Assembly (NCBI GenBank): GCA_001599815.1
Contig: BCIA01000005.1
Coordinates: 5,092,472-5,156,471, forward strand
DNA: 64,000 nt
Source: Furcasterigmium furcatum
Lineage: Eukaryota > Ascomycota > Sordariomycetes > Glomerellales > Plectosphaerellaceae
Direction: 5' to 3'
Positions within the stretch are counted from its first letter, which is position 1; the number at the start of each line of letters is the position of its first letter. Positions 44,765 to 55,691 of the stretch are shown here, piece by piece. Under the pieces are notes generated by a model. That model did no database searches, had not been told where the DNA came from, and saw nothing but the letters and a program-made list of their open reading frames with translations. The translations under genes were made by a program, and so were the position numbers.

Positions 44765-44917
44765 TGAGGGCAGCGATTACCTGGCAGTTGGCCTGTATCG
44801 ATAAGCCTTTGATGACCTACATGATGATATATGTCGATGAAAGTCGTCCATGCAATGCCACACGAGGCCCGACTCAGTACTAGTCTCGGCCTTTCGGTGT
44901 GAGCCCCGGCCCACTGG

Positions 44918-44946
44918 CGGAAGCATGCAGCGCAAGCAAGCAGCCG
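44918..44946. promoter_or_regulatory. Composite CGG-N10-CGC-N10-CCG element, copy 3
   Basis: CGG at 44918-44920, CGC at 44931-44933 and CCG at 44944-44946 keep the same 10-base gaps as copies 1 and 2. Both gaps are versions of AAGCAAGCAG. The middle triplet is CGC, not CGG. Located 154 bases upstream of the TPP enzyme and within the 3' spacer of the zinc-cluster gene. Confidence 0.55.
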
Positions 44947-45030
44947 CCGCCCCGAGCGGATGGACTCCGGAACGTGTTCAACAGCAGATTTCGTGTCGTA
45001 CGATTCTGGCTTTGACGGGCTGGCTAATAT

Positions 45031-47496
45031 CTACTCTACGTCCGTCCAGGCCCCCGAGGTCCTTGACTCGATCGATGCAGTACTAGCAAAGTCGACAAAG
45101 GGGTTCGGGATCTCCGCGTCCAGCCCGTCCAAACCGTCAAAGAGGGATGGGAACCACGGGTCCAGTGTCCAGTCCATCTGCTGGCCGCCGGTCTGGGTTT
45201 GTGCCTCCAGCCCAAAAAGCACCAGCTGCCCAGGCTCCCGGCGCGCGATGGCCGTCGTAGGTCCCGACTCGGGGGTCTCTAGCGGCGTTGAGAGTTCCAT
45301 TTCTCTGGCGATGTCCACGAACGTCTTCAACACCGAAGCCAGTCGCTTCATGGTCGCACATTTTTCGACTTGTTGGATGACGTCGTGGACCTCCGCAACC
45401 GCTTGTCTCGCCAGACCCAGGCCGTCGCGCAATAATGTGATGGGAGAACCGCCCACCCGTACGGGCAGGCAGCAGAGGTTGAGAAGCATGCCGGCCCAGT
45501 AGCCGTACCATACATCCAAGCTGCTCATGCCGTCCACCATCTGGAGACTGTCGAGTAGCATGAAGCAGTGAATGATCTGATGCGCATGGAAGACGCCAGC
45601 GACCCTGAGCTCCGATTGCTGGGAGAAGGTGCCGGACTGTGAGTTCCAAAGCTGCTCGACGTCATGGAGCAGCGCGTCACGCGTGATGCAGAGGCCCGTG
45701 TAGTGGTACTGCATCGCGAGCGTGAGCGAGAGCCGGATGTCCGGCTTTCCCCGGGATGCGAGATCCTGCTCAAGGTCGTCGAACTCGACGAGGGCGCAGT
45801 CGAATGGCACGGGGCCGCCAGTGCCACCGCGTCGTCGGATAACAGGAAGATCCAGGCGGGGGTTGTGAGTTGATAACTCTCGTTTCCAGACATACAACCT
45901 TTGCAGTGAGGTTTTGGCGCCCTGGTAATTGGCCTGGGACAGTATCATATGTAGATGCAGCGAGAGCCCGGAGCTTCTCTGCTCCAGGCTGGCATGGGGG
46001 GTTTGGGGCCAGCGATGCACCACCGCCTCGATATCCGCCTCTCTCAGGCTGCTTGGTCTCCCGAGGCTTGAAGCGAGAAACAGTTCAAAGCCATAAAGTG
46101 AATGCAGCACCAGTGTCTCGCCTTCTCTGGAGGCCGTTGGTTGAATCGGCTCCCGATGAAGGCCGATGGCGAAGGATATCCTCACGGCGACGCCGGTCAG
46201 GTTCCAAGCGGCGTTCCGTTCACAGCTACTCTGAAGATGGAACGACAGCAGCAGCAAGGCCCGAACGTTGCTCAGGCTGCAGCTGGTAACCAGTTGCGGC
46301 AGCAAGTTCCTGGTGGCCGCGACATACTGCTTCTGGAAGCTGGCATGGTCGATGGTCCCGAGACTCGGGCTGGACGCGGACCCGAATACCAAGATCATAT
46401 ACAGACACCCAAGCCAGCCCCAGTCGGGACGTTGTTGGTCTTTCCTCAGGCTTTGTCGTCGTCTTGGCCGCGCCACGTATGTCTCCAGCTCGTGCTCTAG
46501 AGCCGACCGGTCGAAGAGAGGGAGCGCGCCGTGTGCACTTCGGAAGTATGAATGGACCAGGAATTCCAGCACATCGGGTGGTGGGAGCTTTTTTAGGCAA
46601 TCTTCGAAGTCTGACTCTGACGGCGTCGAACAGACTCCCCTTCCAGGTACAGTCGGTTGTGTTGTTGAAGGTGAGGGCGTCACGGGCTCCAGGGTTTCTG
46701 GGGATTCCACCTGCATGGCGCTCGCCTTCTCGGACGTCCCGATATGAGCCGACCGGTGTGCCAAGAACACCCGCTGCAGCCGATCGAGTAAGTTCAAGGT
46801 CCCCGAAGGGCCGATGTAATGCTGCTTTCCCGCCGGATCCCGGAACATCGTGGGGCCCCGGTCCTGCTGTGGTTCGCTCTCCTGTTGGAAAACGGCCCCA
46901 TCAGAGCTCGAGGCACCCCGGATCGAGGTACCGGGCTCCGAGGCTGATTCGCACGGCGCATCCGGCAAGTCCGTGACGCGAGACTGGGGCGAGCGAACAA
47001 GACTCTCAACCCCGACTCTGACGCGAGCTGGGGCCCCGATCTCGGGCATGTCCACGCCAAGGCGGTGGCCCAGAGCTACGAGGTCCTGTGTCGAGGAGAC
47101 CGGCTGGTCCGAAAATACCCCCTTGACTATGGCATCCAAGCATCGATATCTGGGAGAGTCAACATTTGCCCATGGTGGAGAGTGAATCGGAGGCGCATAC
47201 CGGTCGCTGAGGTCATCCAGGCTTCCATAGAACCGTGGCTTGCGAGGCACGGTAAACGAGCACGTCAACTTCTGCTCTGTGCATCCAACGCAGTTGGAAG
47301 TGTTGCCACTCATGGGAACACATTTCCTCCGCCGCTGCGGGCGAGTCAGCTCGAGCCGCGTTGCGTCGTTGACCTCGAGGGACCCAGGGTGCCTTACCAG
47401 CTTGCAAAGGTCACAGCTCCGCGATGCCCGCTTCCTGAGCGCCGCTGGCACACGTCGCGGTCGAGGGATCTCGGCAGGCGATGTTGATGCATCCAT
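45031..47496 (-). CDS. Zn2Cys6 transcription factor, likely cluster regulator
   Basis: Nuclear DNA-binding regulator. Two exons, 47496-47398 and 47334-45031, give 800 aa from MDASTSPAEI; an upstream in-frame ATG at 47607 would add 37 residues. The zinc cluster is split by a 63-base intron whose removal restores the ideal spacing: C28-x2-C31-x6-C38-x9-C48-x2-C51-x6-C58. The middle region contains the fungal-specific transcription factor domain (VHSYFRSAHGALPLFDRSALE, then AWNLTGVAVRISFAIGLHRE near residue 440). Because the intron length is a multiple of three, intron retention would leave an open frame but destroy the zinc cluster. It is divergent from the flavin monooxygenase, with the composite element between. 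Confidence 0.94.
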   Translation of the reverse strand: MDASTSPAEIPRPRRVPAALRKRASRSCDLCKLVRHPGSLEVNDATRLELTRPQRRRKCVPMSGNTSNCVGCTEQKLTCSFTVPRKPRFYGSLDDLSDRYAPPIHSPPWANVDSPRYRCLDAIVKGVFSDQPVSSTQDLVALGHRLGVDMPEIGAPARVRVGVESLVRSPQSRVTDLPDAPCESASEPGTSIRGASSSDGAVFQQESEPQQDRGPTMFRDPAGKQHYIGPSGTLNLLDRLQRVFLAHRSAHIGTSEKASAMQVESPETLEPVTPSPSTTQPTVPGRGVCSTPSESDFEDCLKKLPPPDVLEFLVHSYFRSAHGALPLFDRSALEHELETYVARPRRRQSLRKDQQRPDWGWLGCLYMILVFGSASSPSLGTIDHASFQKQYVAATRNLLPQLVTSCSLSNVRALLLLSFHLQSSCERNAAWNLTGVAVRISFAIGLHREPIQPTASREGETLVLHSLYGFELFLASSLGRPSSLREADIEAVVHRWPQTPHASLEQRSSGLSLHLHMILSQANYQGAKTSLQRLYVWKRELSTHNPRLDLPVIRRRGGTGGPVPFDCALVEFDDLEQDLASRGKPDIRLSLTLAMQYHYTGLCITRDALLHDVEQLWNSQSGTFSQQSELRVAGVFHAHQIIHCFMLLDSLQMVDGMSSLDVWYGYWAGMLLNLCCLPVRVGGSPITLLRDGLGLARQAVAEVHDVIQQVEKCATMKRLASVLKTFVDIAREMELSTPLETPESGPTTAIARREPGQLVLFGLEAQTQTGGQQMDWTLDPWFPSLFDGLDGLDAEIPNPFVDFASTASIESRTSGAWTDVE

Positions 47497-48122
47497 CGTG
47501 AATGGACGGCAGGCGTTGCTCAAGGTGAAGTTGGATCGTCGTGAAGGGTCACGAAGGCCAGCGAAGACAGTCAAGCTGGGGTTTCTCCGGGGAGCAGGGA
47601 AATTCATTGATTGGCAGGGCTCTCTGACGGGCCCAACTTAATATTCCTGCCCCAGCTATTACCGCCGGTCTCTTTCTGCAAGAGTAGTGCCTACGTTAGG
47701 TGTTCTCAACTATGCCCATTTGATCCATCAGTTCACACCAATTGCCCCAGGCCCAGCTCCAGGAGATGGTTCTATCCTGCCAACCCAAGCTTTAAGAAGT
47801 TCACGCAGCACTAGTCACCCGAGCAACACGCATACCTCCTCGGGGCACTCCATACGTCCTAACCATCCGAGTCAAATTTGGACAAGTCGCGGAAGCAAGC
47901 AGCGGCAGCAAGCATCCGCTAGCGTCACTCCGTCCCCAACTTGAAGTGGGGCCGGGGAAAGGGGCGCCCATGACAGCAACCATCGTGACAACTCCACCAA
48001 GATTCGGCCTCCAGGCTAGTACTTATGCATGGGGTATTCCCCAGAATCCACAGCGCCTATGTTTCGGGCAGCATTCGGCTTAGACTACGGCTTCTTGAAG
48101 CGATCAACATTTCCCTTCAGCC
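47497..48122. other. Bidirectional promoter regulator / monooxygenase
   Basis: Divergent spacer without genes. Holds copy 2 of the composite element, 394 bases from the regulator start and 200 bases from the monooxygenase start. Confidence 0.6.
47890..47923. promoter_or_regulatory. Composite CGG-N10-CGG-N10-CCG element, copy 2
   Basis: CGG at 47890-47892 and 47903-47905, CCG at 47916-47918, then CTAGC. It differs from copy 1 at only three positions in 34, although it lies 8.9 kb away in a different promoter. The surrounding sequences are not similar, so this is not simply a duplicated promoter. Confidence 0.7.
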
Positions 48123-49444
48123 ATGACTGTCGCTAACCCATTGAACATTCTCGTCGTTGGCGGTGGCCTTGGGGGCCTCGCAGCCGCTCTCACCCTTCAA
48201 CGTGACGGCCACAGCGTGACCGTGCTCGAGTCTGCCGCGGCTTTCGGAGAGGTAACAATCGGATCTGCCTCTCTTCGTTTTCTTCTTCTTCATGCTGACA
48301 GATCGACGCCCAGGTTGGAGCAGGCATACATCTGCCCCCCAACTCGAGCCGACTCCTACTACGCTGGGGGGTCAATATGGTCAAAGAGCAGACAGTCCCG
48401 AGCAAATACAGCTTCACTCGCTACGAAGACGGCGCCACCATCGCCGATGTTCCCTTCGGGTCCGCCACCGAGACCCACGGAGCCCCATATTATCTCGTCC
48501 ACCGCGCGGATCTCCATCAAGCCCTGCTCGAGGCCGCAAAAGAAGCCGGCGTCAAAGTCCAGGCAAACACGCGCATCGTCAGCTACGACTTTGACGAGCC
48601 TTCGGCCACTGCCCAGGATGGTCGTGTCTACAAAGCTGACCTCATAGTCGCGGCGGACGGCGTCAAGTCTCTTGCGCGGCCGCTTCTCACCGGCATCGTG
48701 GACAAGCCTCGGGACACCGGCGACGTGGCCTACCGGATATCACTCGACGGTGACCGCCTACGCGAGGACCCTGACCTGAAGGGTCTGCTCGATGATCCCT
48801 GCATCACCTGCTGGTGCGGCCCGGAGGCTCACATCATCGGCTATCCGGTTCGCAACGGAGAGCTCTACAACGTCGTCATCTGTGCCACTTCGCACAACGA
48901 GACGACAGAGGATGTATGGGTTACCGAGGGAAGCAACGAGGAACTGCAAAAGCGCTTCGCGGCATGGGAGCCTCGGGTTAAGAAGCTCTGCGCCATGACG
49001 GACAGCTTCCTCAAATGGAGACTCTGCGATCTCCCCACCATTCCTAACTGGGTTCATCCATCCGGCAAGGCTTGTCTCCTGGGGGATAGCTGCCACCCCA
49101 TGCTCCCATACCTAGCCCAGGGCGCGGCGCAGGCCTTCGAAGATGCCGCCGTCTTGCAGAAGTGTCTGGCAGACCAGCCGGGGGATCTCAAGGCCGCGCT
49201 CGGGCGATACCAGGACCTGCGGCGTCCGAGAGCCACGTTCGTGCAGGCTAGGACCCGCGAGCACCAGTACATTTGGCACATCGATGACGGCGAAGAGCAG
49301 GCTGTCAGGGACAAGGACATGCGCAAGGACAATGACGAGAATCCCGTCTTCTGGGGCTCGAAGGACCGGCGCAACTGGTTGTATAGTCACGACGCGGGCG
49401 TTCTCGGCAGAGAGGGGGCGAATTGGCAGCCTTTGGAGGCCTGA
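48123..49444 (+). CDS. FAD-dependent monooxygenase, salicylate-hydroxylase-like
   Basis: Single-component flavoprotein aromatic hydroxylase (group A), using NAD(P)H and O2. Two exons, 48123-48251 and 48302-49444, give 423 aa. The ADP-binding motif is GGGLGG (residues 13-18). The second FAD/NADPH motif is AADGVKS, and the third is GDSCHPMLPYLAQGAAQAFED. Splicing joins GE to IDAQVGAGIHLPPN, the conserved block of the salicylate-hydroxylase type. No membrane anchor or presequence, so cytosolic. Next to a divergent zinc-cluster gene and the shared element. The exact substrate (salicylate, hydroxybenzoate or another) cannot be told from sequence. Confidence 0.93.
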
Positions 49445-50632
49445 GAAGCCTTGATAAGCTCAGAATCTTCGCCTCTTTCAAGACTGCAGATAGAACATGG
49501 ACTTGTTGGCGTCTGTCTATCGACTAGAGATAGTAGCCTCCAAGCCCCAATCGGGGCCAGAGCCAAGAATTAAATCCATTCTTACTCACACATTGCTCGA
49601 CATGTTTCCTCTTCTTGACTGTCGATGTATGCTTCGCAGCCATTTTGGATGAGCTGGGCCCAGTGACCTAGGTAGTCATTTTATCTTCACATGTGACTGT
49701 TGGGTTCAACAATTGCCATGCACCTCCCAAAAGCTGGAGCAAGATTTAATGCAAAGACTGGAGATTGCTCCCACCGAATGATTGTACTTATAATCAGCTC
49801 GAATATTTTATTGTAACGAAGAGCTGGCACTTTCTCAAGGGTAAGAATTTCTACGCACGATTATGAGGCGCGTCTTTTGTCTCGGAGAAAAACGAGGACG
49901 ACAGGAACTGGCAATCATTGGAGGCCCCTTTGTTCTGCTTCAACATTCCTTGCTGGCCGGACCGCTTCATTTTTGTTCATATACTCTTAGTCACTGGCTT
50001 ATATTTGAACCAGCCTGTCTCTTGCGTTTCGTGGTTCCATCCAGACTGGTTCCTGATGAGAACCCCTTCCGCGGTTACTGTTGAGAGACATCTTCGACAT
50101 CAAAGATGCATGGATTATATTTATCGTGATGAGTATTCTGGGTGCAAATGGGAAATGGGTCTTTGACGATAGGAAGCATGGGGTTTTCGTGGTGAATCCT
50201 CTGCGACAGTGATAATTGTAATAAATTTGAATGAGTGACAGGAACAAAGTCTGAGGTGTGGTTGATGTTGCTTGCAATGAGGTGGGCGGGATTCACTTGT
50301 CACGTGATGGCGCTTGGCTCCGGTCCCAATTGCACCGCAAACTGAGCCGACTCCAAACTGTGACTCAATGGGAGGGCGATCTTTTGGCGGGGTGGTGCCC
50401 GTCTCGCCAAACCCGCCATCAACCCTTGGATCTGACCTTGCCCTCCACCACAACGCGATCTCTTTAACACCCGCGTCACGCCCGCTAAGCACTCTAATTT
50501 GCGAGCCGGAAAAAGTTTGCAGACTTCTCTGCTCCATTCCCTCCAGCAATTGAACCCCGACCTGCCCCTCCCAGACCATACTCGAACAAATCGCAACCAT
50601 CGAATCCGTCGCGCAGCGACAAACCCGGGATA
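49445..50632. other. 1.2-kb spacer: monooxygenase 3' flank and eIF2B promoter
   Basis: AT-rich at about 49700-50250. Short frames only, none with a recognisable domain. Confidence 0.6.
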
Positions 50633-52087
50633 ATGACGAGCGAGGCTCCCGCACAGGTGCCGACCGCACCCTCAGAGCCCTCGAACTCCCAGCCGGTCGC
50701 GCCGACACCCGAGAACAAGCAAGACGCGAAAAGCGCGGCAAAGCCCGCTGCGAAGGGCGCCGCAAAAGACGCCAAGGCACCGGCGCCTGAGGGGGAGAAG
50801 AAGCTCTCCGGGGCAGAGCTGAAGGCGAAAGCAAAGGCTGAGAAGCAGGCCAAGCGGGCACAGCAGAAGGCGGCACAGGCACCAGTAACACCAGCGGGCG
50901 GCGCAGGAGCTTCGCAGGGCCAGGCCTCAGGCGACAAGGCCGGAAAGTCGAAGCAGAAGCAGGATGGGCCTCAGGCTGCGGGAGGAGCCAAGGGACCCCA
51001 AGGGAAACATCCGGTCGCGCCGACAGCTGTTGTTAAGGATGATAAGCCCGCGATCCCGGAATGCTACAGCCACCTCTCCATGGCCAAGAGGATAAAGATG
51101 ACCCAAGCCGATAAGGACGTGCACCCGGCCGTCTTGCTCCTGGGCCAGCAGATGAGCGCCTTTGCGATCAGCGACAGCACCACAAGACTCGAGGCGACGC
51201 TCCAGGCGTTGAAGAAGGTGGGTTGGAGTTCCCTGCGTGGCTTCGACAACGACTAACATGGCGCCCAGGTCATCGAATCGTACACAACCCCCCAGGGCAC
51301 CACATTTTCTCGGCACTTCACATCCCATATGCTCAACCCCCAGATCGAGTACCTCACAGCATGCCGGCCAATGTGCTTCTCCATGGGCAACGCCGTCCGG
51401 TGGCTCAAGCTGCAAGTCAGCAAGATCGATCCCGACCTGCCGGACCTGGACGCCAAGAAGCTCCTCTGCGAGGCCGTCGACAGCTTCCTGCGCGAGCGCA
51501 TCGTCCTCGCCGACCTCGTCATCGTAAAGTCGGCGGCCGACATGATCGCCAACGGCGACGCGGTCCTGACCTACGGACACCACCCGCTCGTCGAGCGCGC
51601 CTTCTACCACGCCCGCCACGAGCAGGGCAAGCAGTTCAGCGTCATCCTCGTCGACGACCCCTTCGAGCGCGTCGGCAGGGACATGGCCAAGCGCCTCGTC
51701 GTCGAGGACATCGAGGTCTCCTACGTCCCCGACCTCAGCGCCATGGGCGCGCACCTGCAGGAGGCGAGCACCGTGCTGGTCGGCGCCGAGGCCATGTTCA
51801 GCAACGGCGCCATGTACGCCCGGGCCGGCACCTGCGACATCGCCATCGCGGCCATGGACCTCGGTGTCCAGGTGGCAGGCCTCTCCGAGACGATCAACTT
51901 CACTGAGAGGGTGGCTATGGACTCCCTGACGTACAACGAGATCGATCCCGAGAGGCACTCGAGCGACGGGTTCCGGCTGCTCTTCGACACGACCCAGGAC
52001 AAGCACCTGACGGCGGTCATCACGGAGCTGGGCAACACGGCCACGACGTCCGTGGCGGCCATCTTGAGAAAACTGGAGGAGCTGTAG
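50633..52087 (+). CDS. GCD2: Translation initiation factor eIF2B subunit delta
   Basis: Regulatory subunit of the guanine-nucleotide exchange factor that recycles eIF2-GDP and senses eIF2 phosphorylation. Two exons, 50633-51217 and 51269-52087, give 467 aa. The first ~130 residues are a Lys/Ala/Pro-rich disordered extension with a charged helix (ELKAKAKAEKQAKRAQQKAA), normal for delta subunits. The conserved fold follows: HPAVLLLGQQMSAFAISDS, VLTYGHHPLVERAF, VEDIEVSYVPDLSAMG, AEAMFSNGAMYARAGTC. The gene is convergent with the complex I subunit gene downstream. Confidence 0.96.
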
Positions 52088-52445
52088 AGTGTTGACCGGG
52101 GCGCATTGGCTGGGTCGGGGGCGTCCGGCATCAGATTTGGGTCATTCGGGGCTAGATACCAGTGCTCAAGCGTGCCCATGGGGCAGAGACCAATAGCCAA
52201 AATCGCGTTCACCATGCATGACCTGTTCCACGTCTGTTCGTCTTTCACAAAGTGAATTGCCGTCGTGCTCCGGGCCAATATGTACAGTAATGCCGCCACG
52301 ATCAGCTAGTCGTGCGGTCTTTCTAGAGCGCCTGCCCGCCCATCATCCTCCGCCCGTCTGCGATTGGGAAACATGCGTCCCTCGCTCGGTTCTAGTACAT
52401 GCCGGCTCGATCCGCCCGTCCGTCCGCCGTGTGTGTTCCGACTTC

Positions 52446-52841
52446 TCATGCCGGGACGGCCTCGGCGTCCCTCGCGGCCTTGCGGGCCCTCTTCTCGAGC
52501 AGCACGGCCTTGCGCTCCTTCAGCGTGGCGGTCTGGCTGTCGTCGACACCCTGGAGCCAGTAGCCGAAGCCGGCGCCGGCGGCGGTGTAGATGGGGTAGG
52601 GCCAGAGGGTCTTGCGGGTGAAGAAGGGGCGCATCTCGATGCCCATCTGCCAGAAGCGGACGGCGAAGCCTGCGGGGTGAACAATGTTAGCCAGCCGTTC
52701 TCCATCGTTCTTTCATCTCGGGAAGGCGCTGTGGGGAGCTCCGAGGGCTCAATTGATGCCGTCGGCTGAGGAGGAGGGCGTGACGCAGCGCGGGCGTGGC
52801 GACGTACCGAAGCCGGCCCAGAAGACGATCCGGGAGACCAT
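52446..52841 (-). CDS. Mitochondrial complex I accessory subunit (NUXM-like)
   Basis: Small accessory subunit of NADH:ubiquinone oxidoreductase. Two exons, 52841-52808 and 52669-52446, give 85 aa. The sequence runs MVSRIVFWAGFG, FAVRFWQMGIEMRPFF, then a single membrane helix AGAGFGYWLQGV and a charged tail rich in Arg, Lys and Glu. The MVSRIVFW...GIEMRPFF pattern is that of the fungal NUXM subunit as I remember it. The first exon is only 34 bases, so the gene is easily missed by frame scanning. Confidence 0.85.
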
Positions 52842-53818
52842 TGTGATTGTGGGTTGTGCGAGGGGGATTCGACCAGCGGTGGTTCGTGTGGGATGCGCAA
52901 TTGGCCCGTCTCTGGCTCGTGGAGGGGGTTGAGGCCGAGGGTCGCCGGTCGTGTGGTGGTGGTTGATTGTGAGGATTCGGTTTGGAAGGTGAGGTGAATC
53001 AGCCTTCGTGCGATTGGCTGTGGCCGAGGTCTCGGTGCGGGTTGCGCGAATACGATTTTCCGCTCGGTGTGCCGGGGGGCCTCGGTGAAGACCGGTGGGG
53101 GCCGATCCACTGGGCACATCGTTGTTGCCGGTGCCCCGAAGCTTCACCTCGTGTGGTTCTATGACTGGATTCTCATCGAGCCTCTCTCCAGATGCCTCAC
53201 TTCAAGGAGACTATGTCACATCTGTATTTGACAGCCGCAAGAGTCCACGCCCGAAGCGCCCAGGAAGCGCATACAGCAGGCGGCCACAGGCTAGGTGAGA
53301 GGTTGATTGGTTGATCCAGGACGAATCTGACCATTCGCACCGCGCAAGATTCTGCCTTGTGTCCCATCCCAGCCACGGTGACCTGGGAAAATTCTACGCC
53401 ACTCTATTTCTGGTTTCGCCAGTCCACGTTGAGGCTTCTCCACGATATGCAGACGGCGAGATCCGACCGACGAGGCTGAGTCCCTGTGCGCCTCTGCCCA
53501 TCCAGAAGTCACACTTCCAAGGCCAACCAGTACGGACCCTATTTCAGAGACGACTTGTCTCTTTTGCCTACCTCGTCGTGCAATTGGCTCGCTCGTGACG
53601 TCAATCCGTGAAAGTACGCGGAACCGAGATGCTTGGCGCCGTCGTGGCGATGATCAGCGACGATCAGATCCAATGGCTGAAGGCTTCCCGTCATCCCCCT
53701 CCTATTCATATTATCTCCTCGAATCCCCTACTCACTGCCATTCGAGATTTCTCTGGTTTAATCATGATACTTCTCGTCATACCCCGACCGTCGCTAACCG
53801 TGAGTTCGGGGCATCACC
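52842..53818. other. Divergent spacer NUXM / lipase
   Basis: Promoter region of the complex I subunit (minus) and of the lipase (plus). Several short frames, none convincing. Confidence 0.55.
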
Positions 53819-55691
53819 ATGATGGGTTTTCAAGAGCACACCGAGCAGGGCACTTTCATGTCGGACGCCCCTCTTGATCCGGCGCCTCCTCCATATGATC
53901 CTGGTCCCAGCTACAAAAATGAGCATTGGGTGTCTTCCTCGTCCGCTGTGCCGCGGTCCCTACCCGCGGTAGCATTGCAGCCCCCGCCATCACCACCACC
54001 AGAGGACGAGCCGTCGTCGTCCTGCCCTCAGGCCCCTTCAGAGACAGACCATGCAGAGTACCTACAGTCGGCGGAGGAGCCATACCACCAGCGCGGCCGC
54101 CGCAAGAGGCTCCCAACCGCCTTCAAGGGACTGACTCGTAATATCAACCCCCGAGGGCTTCCTGGTGCCAGCATCGTCACTTCCGCCAGGTCCGAGTATG
54201 ACGGCATCGTCGATTCTGTTTGTTCCGAGTACGACGGCATATCCCGCCAGTTCAGGAGTCTGATGAATCTCGCTGGCGTCAAGAAGACCCAAGGAAGCGA
54301 AGAGGAGCTCGCCAAGAGGGACGGAAAATCACCAGAACGGAGGAAGCGAAGCAGTAGCGACAAGGCCTGCGGCAATGACAAGGAGAAACACGATCTTTGG
54401 AGCAACCTCAATATGGAGACGTACGTCTCCAAGCTCGCACTCTATGGCAATTCGAAGCTCCCGCCCGATCTGCCCGCACTTCGCCTGTCGGTCTTCCACT
54501 GAACCCGTGTAAGTGCTCATTGAGATACGATGCGTTCTGACTATGTCCAGGGACGTGTCTGTTTGGCCGCTGCTCGCTCTAGCTGCGCATTACTCCCAGT
54601 CGGCGTACAAGCCCCCAGAGGGCCGTGAACAGCAAACCCAGATCCTCACGGACTGGCGCCCCGGAGCCAAGCCAATGCACATGCAGTCCGTCCCCGTGGA
54701 CGACATGGGTGTCATCGTCTTCGCCATCCGCGGCACAACGACCGTAATGGACTGGGCCAACAACGTCAAGGAGAAGCCCACGAGCCCGGAAGGCTTCCTC
54801 GATGATGCGGGCAATCTATGCCATGGAGGCTTCCTGGCCATCGCCCGAAAAATGATCAAGGTCGTTTCGACCCAGCTGAGGCAGTTCCTGGCGAGCAGAC
54901 CGGGTCGTTCCAAGTATAGCCTCGTCTTCACGGGCCACTCGGCCGGCGGCGCCATCGCGACGCTGCTGTACATGCACACGCTGGCGCGCGCACCCGAGGC
55001 CGAGAGCGAACTGAACACGCTGGCCAGCTACTTCAAGGGAGCGCACTGCATCACATTTGGCGCGCCGCCGCTGAGCCTGTTGCCGCTCACGAAGCCCGAG
55101 CGTCCGGAGTTGCAGGAGAGTCTCTTCTTGAGCTTCCTCAACGAAGGAGATCCGGTGGCGCGCGGGGAGACGGTCTATCTTCAGGGTCTGCTCGAGTTCT
55201 TCGCGTCTCCGCCGCCGACCTCCCACTCGCCCCCAGGATCAGCTGATTCGAGGTCGAGATCCAGGTCTAGGTCCATGTTGAAGAAGGAAGACAACAGAGA
55301 CGAGAATGAGAAAGCCGACGAACGCGCCGCGTCATCTCTTCTCCCGCAAGCCGGAGATCTTCCTCCTCCCATCTGGAAAGTACCCACGGCCACGCTGAGC
55401 AACGCCGGGGACCTCGTGATTCTTCGCTCCCGTGAGCCAGGCGCCCTCCCCACGAACGGCCGCAAGACGGCCGAGGACTTCCTGGCAGAAGGCGTGACCG
55501 CGGCGACGTGCTCTGCGCACCAGCTCCGCGGCGTGCTCTTCGGTGATCCCGTCTGCCACACGATGAGACTGTACGCGGGGCGCATCGAGGCCCTGGCTGA
55601 AGCCGCGTGGGCGTCCGAGGAGCCGGTAGTTGCGCTCGCTGCCGCGTGGGCCGGGGGGGTTGCTGGAGGAGGGGGAGCCTTCATGAGATGA
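53819..55691 (+). CDS. Class 3 (alpha/beta-hydrolase) lipase, cytosolic type
   Basis: Triacylglycerol- or phospholipid-type lipase of the class 3 family. Two exons, 53819-54420 and 54551-55691, give 580 aa; the join gives MET-DVSVWPLLALAAHYSQSAY. The nucleophile is Ser331 in FTGHSAGGAIA, and the beta strand before it reads IVFAIRGTTTVMDW. The acid is probably the Asp in FLNEGDPVARG. The first ~200 residues are Pro/Ser-rich and without signal peptide. A Ser/Arg-repeat linker (SRSRSRSRS) and charged insert lie at about residues 435-465. The long disordered N-terminus suggests intracellular regulation, not secretion. Confidence 0.9.

Noticed and set aside
50927..52006. 359-codon minus-strand frame
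   Set aside because: Antisense of eIF2B delta, whose own frame is conserved and spliced.
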